Assembly (NCBI GenBank): GCA_013399875.1
Contig: VXAZ01002274.1
Span: 257,527-321,526 of the forward strand
Direction of reading: 5' to 3'
From: Gymnorhina tibicen
Taxonomy: Eukaryota; Chordata; Aves; Passeriformes; Artamidae
DNA: 64,000 nucleotides
The notes under the pieces were generated by a model that saw only the letters and a program-made list of their open reading frames with translations, searched no databases and had not been told where the DNA came from. Positions 1 to 9,321 of the stretch are shown piece after piece (position 1 is the first letter of the stretch; every line of letters starts with the position of its first letter). The position numbers were made by a program, and so were the translations under genes.

Positions 1-4
1 GTAC

Positions 5-36
5 TGCTCTGGCCAAGCTCAGCCTTGGCCAGAGCA
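5..36. repeat. Perfect inverted repeat, 13-bp arms, 6-nt loop
   Basis: Bases 5-17 are the exact reverse complement of 24-36 (TGCTCTGGCCAAG / CTTGGCCAGAGCA), separated by CTCAGC. The DNA could form a cruciform or its transcript a hairpin. No known element is recognised, and the window edge hides the left context. The structure is read directly; any role is unknown. Confidence 0.85.
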
Positions 37-2520
37 CACTTTCCATCATGTATCATCACCAGTGTCTGGTCCTTCTGAACTCAGAGGCATCCACACCTTT
101 CCTTCATCACTGCAGTCACAGCAGCACCAAGCTGTGTCTTGTTAACTTCTGTTATCTTCCCCTGTTGCCCCAACCTTGGCCAGCCTGCTGCTCCCAAAAT
201 GCTTCCAGTGAACCTGCTCCTTCTGCCTGGGATATGCAGACTGCATGATCTGAAAACCAGGCAGGCTGGACTGGTAGGAATTAGAATGTAGCCTGGGCCA
301 GGAGTGGTGAGGACACAAATGCAGTCAGAGGAACAAATTCCTGGGCTTTGAGATGGTGTCAGGTTTTGGGTGGAAGTATAGAAGCAGGTGTCCATGGTGG
401 GGTAGGGGTAGGAAGACGTAGATGTCAGAGTCATGCTGGCTGGTGTGGGGAGCTTTTCTCATCCCCACATGAGGTGAAGGCACTCTGACTCCTGATCAAC
501 ACCCTGTGTGTGTCTGTAGAGAGGATCTCCCATGGGACTTCCTTGCTAGGGAAGACATGCTAACATGGCTCGGTGAGATGTGGACTCCTGGTATGCACCA
601 CGGAGCTTGGAAGAAATGTTAGCCCAGGAAGGCATGCGGTGACAGGTGTTCCTTGGTGTAGACCATAAAACACTATGGGCACAGACAGAAGCTGCTTCTG
701 AGCTTCTCCCCCAGGATGTGCTGCCAGGTCATCCATGGTACCTCAGCCCTGGTGCTGTGGTCTTGAGTAGGATCCTGTAGCCAGTTTCTGTTTCATGACC
801 AGACTTGCAGCTTGTTTCTTTACACACAGAACACTGACGTTAGCACAGAAATAAAATACTAGGACTTTGGGAAGAAAAAGAGCACTGGAGACCCTGTTTC
901 TTAAGAGAAGACAGGGAACTTGGCTTGCTTTTTTTTTTTTTTTCAGGAAAACAAGGGCCAAGAAAGTTTCCGTGGCTATGCTGAGGTTGGAGAAAGTAAG
1001 ATGCCAGAAGGGGAAGAGCTATTTAAGCTGAAGTAAAAATGTTTCATACCAGAAGGCAAAAAGATAAATGTGGCCAGGAATAAACTAGAACTGGAAAGGA
1101 GAGAATTTCTGACCATTTGAGGAGTAAAGTTCTGGCCTCCTCAGAAGAGGAGTAGGGATGAAGAATCCCACTTGCCCTCTGGTGGAGCTTTCTCCTATAT
1201 AAGAAGAGAACAACATGCTTATTAGAAGACATGTGGTCCCAGGAGGACTGAAAGGGATAAGACATCCCCATGTTTTCTGTTCTCCTGCCTCACGAAGATG
1301 AAGTATTTGGCCCTGGTTTCTGAAGCATCTCCCTGCTGAATCCAACATCGTTGCCTATCTAATTTGGAACACCACATTTGTAATTAAGTCTCGGGCAAGA
1401 CTTCAGTAAGTGGCCCTAAAAAGCCTTTTTTTTTTGTCCTTGGCCAAATCCCAGATCACTGAAGAAAGCAGCGCAGAAGCTAAAAATTAGTCAATTTAAT
1501 AGAAAATGGGAAATGTTCCTGTGTCAAGTGTGCATCTGTGCCTCTTTATATATCCTAGTCTAAATATAGGTGCTCTGAGGGCTTGCTACAGATAACTGGA
1601 AAAAGGAAGGTGAAAAGAAAGAAGCCACTTAATTTCCTCTTGCCCTTCCTCCAGCCTTCACAGTGTTTGCAACCCCCACCCCATCTGTGCCAGTTTAACC
1701 CCTTGAAGGCTCTGCAGAGTGAAGCCACAAACCTGGGAGGATTGGAGGAAATCCCACCTGCAAAGTCAAGTGGCAAGGAAATGCTTTTCTTTTTTAATCG
1801 CTGGGCTTAATCCTGCTGTTTCTAAACACTGTTGGAGGCTGGAGTTCGTAATTTATTTTCTTAAATTACCATAAATTGGAATTTATGGGCCAGGTGATTC
1901 TCTTTGAAAAGGGTCCTTGTTCACTGGAGAGGGGAGGGTGGGGCCAACCTGTCAGCAGGGAGCTTTTGGACTACTCCAAAAGCAATTCTTTGTTTTTCTC
2001 TCTTCCTATCAATGTTCCCCCATAGAAAAATAAATAAATAAGCATTCAACCTTCTTTTAACAGCTGCCCACAAAGGTTCTTTTCTTAACTCTTTTTTTTT
2101 TTCCTTTTTATTGGTCCTTCTGATTTCTTGGCACAGCAAAGGAGGAACAAGAGAACTCTAGAGACAGTAGGATCCTTTTAGAGACACCTTGCTTTCAGTG
2201 CTTCTTTTTTTTAATGTAAGACATTTTGGGGGCAAGTAGGTGGGCTTTTTTCCCTGAAGGAGGACTTTAGGGAATAGCTCAAGTCTTGGGACTTGCAGTT
2301 TACCCCTTTTTACCATGAACCAATTACCTTGTTTTTGCAGAGGAGGAGAAGGATATTGTTTTATGTTCCCAACAACACGAATTTCCTTGGGTTAAGAACT
2401 CTGAGCTTCTCTGCATTGCATACTGTACACTTCTTAGTGAGGTTTATGCTAACATGTTTTACCTTGTGCTGCCTGGGGCTAAGAAAGGGAATAAATTGCT
2501 TTCTGGGTCTCCTATGGATT
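37..2520. other. Unique non-coding sequence, no gene recognised
   Basis: No exon, RNA gene or repeat family is recognised here. There is a 15-T run at 929-943, a 10-T run at 1426-1435 and an 11-T run at 2092-2102. The open frames are short, overlap on both strands and show no family motif, so I treat them as chance. Confidence 0.55.
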
Positions 2521-2765
2521 GGACAAGGCGTAATGGGATTAAATTGCACCGAGAAAGAGTCAGGTTAGACATCAGGAAACACTTTTTCACAGTCAGAATA
2601 GTTAAATGCTGGAATACATTGCCTAGGGAAGGGGTGGAATCTGTGTTAATAGAAATTTTTAAGAAGAAGTTAGAAAAATATTTGGCAGAAATATTTTAAT
2701 AGAGCTGAATTCTGCCTTAGGACAGGGGATTGGACTCAACTGGTGTTCCTTAGCCCTTGCTTCTC
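2521..2765 (+). mobile_element. Old CR1 LINE, 3' end fragment
   Basis: A 5'-truncated CR1 non-LTR retrotransposon. The order of phrases is that of the CR1 3' end: the stretch encoding 'RLDIRK.FFT', then 'WN.LPRE', then an untranslated tail with 'GGGGATTGGACT', the usual position of the CR1 'GGGGTTGGACTAGATGA' box. The terminal octamer repeats (ATTCTATG) are not visible, and many substitutions have accumulated. The wording is closer to the CR1 copies typical of turtles and crocodilians than to the young avian type, suggesting an ancient amniote insertion. Family recognition is from memory, and the 5' boundary is uncertain by tens of bases. Confidence 0.85.
2526..2699 (+). pseudogene. CR1 ORF2 C-terminal remnant
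   Basis: This frame gives 57 residues that match the C-terminus of CR1 ORF2, the reverse-transcriptase/endonuclease polyprotein. Recognisable parts in order are RLDIRKHFFT, then KCWNTLPRE, then the ESVLIEIFKKKLEKYL stretch, where the family usually has ESPSLEIFK..LD. It ends at a TAA (2697-2699) near the expected position. None of the catalytic RT or endonuclease domains is present. It is a dead fragment with no start of its own; an ATG at 2454 lies in unrelated upstream sequence. Confidence 0.85.
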
Positions 2766-4913
2766 CTCTACTGATTCATCCAAGGATGACTTCACCTTTC
2801 TGATCTGGGAGGAACTACAGTTCACCTAGTGCAATGTTTCTACAATAGATTGCACTTCCAGCCCATTTTAAACATTGAACCATGTTACTGTCGTCATCCC
2901 TGCCCCCTCAGGCCCCCGCCTCAACTTCCTTGCTTGCTCCCACATGTGGAAATGAGTGTATATACTGGAAAATTAAGTTGTTCCAAAGTTTCCTGGCTAC
3001 TGCCTGATGCCCACCAGACCATGGACCACAGACTGAAGAATGCTGGCTGCAGTGACCTCCTGAGGTCCATTCCAGTCCTAATTCCCCTGCTCCTAGCAGC
3101 ACTCATGCGATTCATCACCATGGCTCTATTGACGCATAATAATTTGAGCCTTGGTAATAATTATGCTCCCGAGCCCTGGGAGAGAAAGGACTGTTTATTG
3201 GTGAGATTGACAGCCTGGAAATAAGACAAATAACTTCAAAACCATGGCCTTTGGTAAACCTGCTGTTAGGAAGTCCATTAGGTCCAGACCTTAAGATATG
3301 TCCTCAGCTGAAATCAGATAGCCTGCCTTTCCGGCCTCCAGACAGGCATGCCATTTCTGCCCATAAACAAGGGAGATATCTGAAAAATCACATGCCAGCA
3401 GAAATTACTTGCAGAGGCATTGACTGAAAATTGAAAAGGCCATAGATAAAATCAGGATAGTTGTCTTTTGTGCTTACTTATTCACATATCTAGCCAGGTT
3501 CTCCAAGGGTTTTAAGGTGCGATGCAGTACTTCTCCTGATTTGCAGGAACATCCTGGAGAATATAGATCAGAATATTATATACCATTCAAACTTTCATAG
3601 TTTCTCTATAGAAGGACCTGCCAAATAGTTTTAAGAAATGTTTGGCCTTCTTGGGACCTAATTCACACCCATAGTGTAATGAGTCCAGTTTTTCCAGTTT
3701 CTGACTCCAGAAGAACCTGAGGGACCTTGCCATTTGCTCCAGAACTGGCTCAACAGTTGTCATCATCCAAGTTATGCTCACTACCAGATATGAATCTGGC
3801 TACCCAAAGAGGTGGTACAGCTCACACAGTCCTTTGATAGATACTGATTTTTTTCCTGCCAATCTCTCTATCTTCCACCCTGAGGGAATCTGCTGTATCC
3901 AAATCAATACTGCATGAAGCATAGCTCTCCATCCAAAGCCCTGGTAGTTCCAATTCACCTGCCCACACCTGCTCTGCCTGTCCTCTGCCCTTGTGTCGTG
4001 CCCCTTGGTCATCTGGGTGTAATGGTTTCTGGATGTTCCCTGAGAGACCAACCAGAACAATGCAGCACAACAGACCGAACTCCAGGAGTCTGAATCGAAT
4101 ATACAAAATCAAACAAGATTCTCATGCACTATAAATGGTTAGTGCCTCTAAGTGACACAGACAACTGCTTCTTTCCTCCTGCCCTGGGTTAGGGACGCTT
4201 TAGATATAGGATTGGCACTGTCTGGGATATGTTTGTGAAGTCCATCTGCTCCTTTTTTCCCACATAAAATCTCTCAGCTTTGATACCACAATTCCTGTCT
4301 CAGAGATTTGTGCTCCTTCCTTGTGTTCAACACCACTGGACACAATTTCCAGTAATTTCTGGAAGAGTCACATGCTTGCTGTTCTTCTGACCCAAATCCA
4401 AGCTGACAAGAAGTATAATTCCCCGCAAGTTCCCAGCAGCTAGAGACCTGCAAGACCTTTGCATCCAGCAACTCAGTTCTCCCTTGCCTCCGGGCTGTGT
4501 TTTCCCTCCACTGTACATGGGAAATCTGGGAGTTTCCCAAGGACAGGAGAAATGAGACATGGACGAATGTCTGCAGGCTAGAGAGCAAACAGTGTCCGAA
4601 GAGGGATGTCAGATCACACACTCATGAGAAAGCTGACTGAGCAGCTGATGAAGGCACTGAGCAGCTAATGAAGGTCTGAACTAGATTCAGGATTATAATT
4701 TTAATAAACTTTTTTTTCCTAATGAAGCCAGGCTTCTGGACCATGCAAAGGCTAATGGAATATCCCATCATTTTTGGCATCCAGGAAAGGGATTCACTGA
4801 CCTACATAGAGGAAGGATGACTCTATAGGGCAGGCATTTGGTTGGGACGCTTGGGACTCTCTTCAAGTTTTGCCACAAATGCAAATCACTTAGGCCAAGA
4901 CTTTCAAAAGCAA
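2766..4913. other. Unique non-coding sequence, no gene recognised
   Basis: No family is recognised in this block. A 20-bp direct tandem duplication lies at 4636-4675. Open frames on the minus strand around 3600-4620 are under 120 codons, overlap one another in different frames and carry no motif. Confidence 0.55.
4636..4675. repeat. 20-bp tandem duplication
   Basis: Two adjacent 20-bp copies starting ACTGAGCAGCT (4636-4655 and 4656-4675) differ at two positions. A simple local duplication. Confidence 0.9.
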
Positions 4914-4918
4914 CTAAT
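4914..4918. repeat. Target-site duplication, left copy (CTAAT)
   Basis: CTAAT directly precedes the LTR terminus TGTGG and is repeated exactly at 6251-6255 after the terminal CTACA. A 5-bp duplication is typical of several avian ERV classes, notably ERVL-like elements. Confidence 0.88.
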
Positions 4919-4977
4919 TGTGGTGGTTTGAACCTGAGTTGATGGACAGTTGTTTAGACCAATAACGCTTCTCAAAA

Positions 4978-4991
4978 TTTATATATTTAAA
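4978..4991 (+). promoter_or_regulatory. TATA-like box of the 1332-bp LTR
   Basis: TTTATATATTTAAA lies about 60 bp into the LTR, just before the CpG-rich leader. The expected start site would be 25-30 bp downstream, near 5010. Activity is inferred. Confidence 0.6.
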
Positions 4992-4997
4992 CTGCCT

Positions 4998-5180
4998 GGA
5001 GGCGCGGGAATCCGCTCTTGCTTCCGGCTTTCGGACAGGTAGCGGGGCTGCACAGCCGGCCGGGCTGGGCCTGGCGGGGCCTGGCTGCCGGGCCTGGGCG
5101 GGGCCGGGCCACAGCCCCCAGCTCCGTACGGGCCGGGATGGCTCCCCCGCCGCCCCCTGCTCCGGTGAGGCCGATGGACT
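4998..5180 (+). promoter_or_regulatory. CpG-dense leader with G-quadruplex motif
   Basis: About 20 CpG dinucleotides fall within roughly 185 bp, a density not seen elsewhere in the window. Four close G runs (5090-5092, 5096-5098, 5100-5103, 5106-5108) with loops of 3, 1 and 2 nt fit a G-quadruplex. GTGAGG at 5165-5170 resembles a 5' splice donor. Sequence is read directly; promoter and quadruplex function are inference. Confidence 0.6.
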
Positions 5181-6087
5181 GAAACTTTACACCGAGACTG
5201 CACCGAGACCGGCCCTGCCTGGCAAAGATCCTGTGACGAACCAGCTGGGTTCAGGGCCCAGGCCCGGGTGAGAGTGACCCCTTTAACGCTGTAAGTTCCC
5301 CAGAAGAGATGAAACCTGCAGACATCAACCCTCTTCCAGGTCAGAGGAAAGGGAAAGGTAAAGGCACGTGAATAGACATCATGATAGAGACACCAAAGTC
5401 AGTGAAGAAGAAAAAGCTGAAGCCCAGAGGGAGGAGATAGAGGAGATGCTTTAAAGTTGAAATTCTTTTGTAAAGCTATGGTGATGGACTATGATACATC
5501 AGAGAACCCCTTGTAATTTCGTGATAAGCATGGGGGGGTAGAGCGTTCAAATTAGCCATGAGCAGAGATGCCTGTGCTAAAATAAATAAATGTTGAAGGA
5601 GCTGTGATCCGCTGAGAGCCTGAACAGAGAGAGAGATAGTGATGAAATGAAGACCCTTGCTCCCAGGGAAGAAGAAGACCTCTGTTCGTAGAGACGAAGA
5701 TGATCCCAGAGGTAGATGAAGAGAACCTTTGTTCTTGAATAGCTCATCCTCAAAATAATACCCCATTTGCTAAAATGGAACCCTCGAAAACAATTGTGGG
5801 GAAAGCTGTAAGTTGAGGGAAGGGACTGTTTCACTTGCCAGCAGAAAACCACCCCGGGCGGCTGTTGTGCTGTGACACTGAAGCCACGAGAAACTGCTTC
5901 TTGTAGAGAAGCCCGTAGCATAGGCAAAAGAGACTCCTCTCCCTAAGTGAACTGATGAAAGACTATTAGAGAGGTGGTAAACTGACTGCAATAATCCCAA
6001 ATTTGTGTCTTTATGTTATGGTTGGGAGGAGGGAGGAGGATGGGGGGAAGAGAAGTGTTCTGAAGGTTTATTCTAACCCTTATTATT

Positions 6088-6101
6088 CCTTTTTCTTTTA
6101 G
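6088..6101 (+). promoter_or_regulatory. Splice-acceptor-like tract in the LTR
   Basis: CCTTTTTCTTTTAG has the form of a polypyrimidine tract plus AG and sits 7 bp before the LTR's AATAAA. It could be fortuitous. With the donor-like GTGAGG at 5165 it would allow a short spliced LTR transcript. Confidence 0.3.
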
Positions 6102-6108
6102 TTCTGTT

Positions 6109-6114
6109 AATAAA
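6109..6114 (+). terminator. Polyadenylation signal of the 1332-bp LTR
   Basis: A canonical AATAAA within GTTAATAAACTTCTTTATA, about 140 bp before the LTR end. This is the usual R-region position in retroviral LTRs. Confidence 0.75.
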
Positions 6115-6250
6115 CTTCTTTATATCTTTTGAAGTTTAGAGCCTGCTTTGCATTTTCTCCTAATTCTTATCTCACAGAAGGTAAGAAATGCGAACAAAAC
6201 CACTACACTTAATTGGTGTTTCTGCCTGATTTTAAACTGAACCTGCTACA

Positions 6251-6255
6251 CTAAT
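6251..6255. repeat. Target-site duplication, right copy (CTAAT)
   Basis: Exact copy of 4914-4918, immediately after the LTR terminus CTACA. It fixes the right boundary of the insertion. Confidence 0.88.
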
Positions 6256-9120
6256 GAAGGAGGAAGGAAAGTAGCTCAAAATGGCAATGTCCCCACCCAT
6301 TTAAAATGGGAGCTGGCTTGCTTTGGGGACAGATGACAGAAAGGCTTTGCAAAGAAGCCCAAAGGCAACAAGGTATGAAGAGACTTTCTAAATAAAGTCT
6401 TCACACTTTTGCTGGGGAAGTATGATCAACTGGGATGACAGAAGGCTTGAAACCATCTCAGTGGCCTTTAAAGATAGAAGGTCCTTTGATGAACCTCCGG
6501 CAAGGTTTATTTTTTAATACTTTTTATCTGATGCTTGTTTTTCCCTAACAGCTAAGTAATGACAGGCTGCCAACCCCCTTACTAGATACCAGGAAATGCA
6601 CATGGTGAAGAAGTCATGACTCATGATTTAATCTCTTTCGCAAACTTGAATGCTGTTTGTGAAAGTGACTTTTCTGATGCCTAATACAGTGTTGCGCTTA
6701 CATATATTAGCATTGACTAAGTATCTCTTTTCTAATGGGTCACCTATTTGTATTCAGCTTAAAGTGTTTTGAGAGCTCTGCTAACCATTTTTGGTTGCTC
6801 AATGTCTCTAGTAATTGACTCAAGGAGACACCATTCAATCGTGTAAGTCTCGTCTCCTTAGCAAAATGGGGTAAATATTTATGTATGTATTTGACTGCTT
6901 TTAGTCATTAGGATCTGAAAAGAAGTAAGAGATCCACTAAGACCTGCAGGAGGGTAAAGTCAATGCCTCAAAAAGGTCAAACTCAGAGCTCCTGTTACAT
7001 GTCAGAGCCTGCAGGTATGGCCTGGGTACTCACATCAGTGGTATGAGCCATTGAAGAAAGGGGGAAGAAGAGTTCTTAACAAGAGAGGCCCTTTCTCATC
7101 CCTCTGCATTGCCTGTCCTGAAAGCAGTAGTGTGAAGACTGCTGCATGATTTAGAGATTACCTGCACAGCCCAGTGTCTGATTTCCTTCCTAAGTGGGAA
7201 GCACAGTGGGAAAAGGCACCCCGAATTCACTCTGCAGTGATGGGGGACACACAGGGTTCTTAGTGCCTCCTCTGACCACAGGTGTGTTTGCATAGGAGGT
7301 GCCTTTACGCCTGCTGTCTTCTCAACCCTCATTTTGTGTAAGATTCCCTGGTGGGTAGGATACCCTTCGCTGGGCAGAGGCAGGAGTGAGAAAAGCAAGT
7401 AACTATCTTTCAAACTTAATTTGCACTACAGCGTTGGCCTGAATACCCAGGGAGTTTTTAAATGTGACTGCAGCAGGGTTTTTGTGGTTGCTTTGTTGTT
7501 TGGTTTTGCTCCTTCTTTTTCTTCCCTCTTGAGCACTTTGTCTCATGTGTGTCTGGTTTATTTGCTCTTCATACTTATACAAAGAACAGATTTACTGGGG
7601 AACAGGGTATCATCACATCATCATGACACACAGCTTTTAGGTCTTCCCTGTCAGCCTGGGACTATCCATGTTATCTCCCCTGAAAGGGAGAGAGTTCCCT
7701 GGGTCATGACATGTCTTTGTCCCCATCAGCACTGCAGCTGCACTGAGCTCTGTATGCTGATCAGCTCTGAACCCTGCGAAATACCTCAGGGCTACATGCT
7801 CAGGTGCTGTGAGCAGATACAACCCCAGTGGTTTCCAGATCAGAGGCCAAATAAGTGAGTCCTCAAGCCCATGCATCTGCTTATAGCTTCTGTAAGTAAG
7901 CAACTGATTAAATCCTCTGGAGCATGCCAGTGTCTGTGCAGCACTATTTTGCTAAAGGAGGGGAAGGCTGGGAGGGGAAGGCACTCTCTGAATCTTTGTG
8001 GAAAGAGAATATGTTGTAAATAAAGCTACATGCCATTAATTAACTTAGCATAATCACCCTGTAATTACACCGATAATCATTTATCTTGGGCTCAGACCAA
8101 AAACCCTAATGGGGAAAATCCATCATATCCAATTTTTGTCCAGATGCTTAATTCCTCCACTAAACTAATCCTAACGGTTCTGTCAGCTTCATTACGGTGC
8201 CATTAGAGATAGAAACTAGAAAGTGCTCTGAGCATCTGCCTCCCTGCCACACTTGTCCTAAACCATGGGGGAAAAGGGTGGAGGGGAGCTGGAAAATGTG
8301 GGCTGCCGAATTTCTAATGGACATCATGAGTAGTTGTGCAAAAAATTATTGGCAATATTTTGAAAGGAGATCACAAGTAGGGGACTAATTGGTCATTTTG
8401 GCACTGAGTGAGGAAATTCAGGCGCTGATGTTAACCCCACGTGAAGGGCTGGTATGAGGCGAACGTTGCTTCTGTCCTTTTAAAGCCTTTGCAGAGATTC
8501 AGGTCTGGGAGCATGGAAAATGGGAATGGAATTAGGTTTCCTGGGAAAATGTCATTTCAATTGTTGCAAAACTTGGTCTGAAGTGCCATGACTTTAAAGT
8601 AACTCTTTAGGTATGTCTTGCTTTGACGACTTTGCCATTACAAGGACGTTATAGAACAGGATAAAAAAATTGTCTATACGCTACACGAGGAGTGGATAAC
8701 AACGTATTTGGACATTCTTTTATTCCTCAACTTGAAGCTGCTACAATTACCTGTATAAATTTAAAATGGATATAACTCTTGCAGGCCCTGAAAGATTGAA
8801 TAATTGATCAAGCAAATTATGAATTTAGAGTGAAAGAAGGTCTTGGCCAAAGCACATTAACTCTCGTGGTTTAAACTGTTAGCCTTAAAGATCTTGCCTT
8901 GTTATGTGACCAGTTGATTTTATAGAAGACTTCCCAGTCTTGTCAGATGTTTTTCTTAGCTTGCAAAAAATGTAGTGCAAGTCTGGACCAGGTAGGTTGG
9001 TCTCTATTTTGCAATGCTCTACTTTTAGGAGAGAGGCACTGCAGAATGAAGTCCTGCTTTAAAGGTGGAGCTCTCGTTCCATAGAGGAATTTCAATCCTG
9101 GCAGCTTCTGTTTCATTTAG
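6256..9120. other. Unique non-coding sequence
   Basis: No gene or repeat family is recognised. A TGACTCA AP-1-type site lies at 6617-6623. A cluster of homeodomain-type TAAT cores lies at about 8036-8080 (see findings). An open frame at 7421-7858 (145 codons) has no motif and is treated as chance. Confidence 0.5.
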
Positions 9121-9321
9121 GACCTACACCCTGTTGCTTATTATTTCCTGGTAAGCATTGGTAAAGAGGTCATCTACACTGATGAATGCATTCAGCTCTC
9201 TGCAGTTAATTATGGCTCTAACAACGAATCAGCGTTCAAGGTCCTGAAACACATCACTGCTTTCTTGAAAAACAACACCTACTTCACCTTCAAATGCATT
9301 CATGCTGTGCTCCTAAAATGA

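Larger units (their letters stand above)
4919..6250 (+). mobile_element. Solo LTR of an avian endogenous retrovirus, 1332 bp
   Basis: The segment starts TGTGGTGGTTTGAA and ends CTGCTACA, so it has the TG...CA termini of an LTR, and identical CTAAT pentamers flank it. It has LTR organisation: a TATA-like stretch (4978-4991), a very G+C- and CpG-rich leader (about 4998-5180), and AATAAA at 6109-6114 followed by a U5-like tail. No second LTR, primer-binding site, or gag, pol or env frame follows, so this is a solo LTR left by recombination between the two LTRs. The 3' third resembles an LTR type I associate with songbird genomes; I cannot name the family with certainty. The perfect duplication and retained CpGs suggest a fairly recent insertion. 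Confidence 0.88.

Noticed and set aside
929..945. T15 followed by CAG, resembling a splice acceptor
   Set aside because: No open, protein-like sequence or donor follows; poly(T)-CAG occurs often by chance.
4979..5203. Minus-strand frame rich in R, G and P
   Set aside because: It is a by-product of the CpG/G-rich LTR leader, not a gene.
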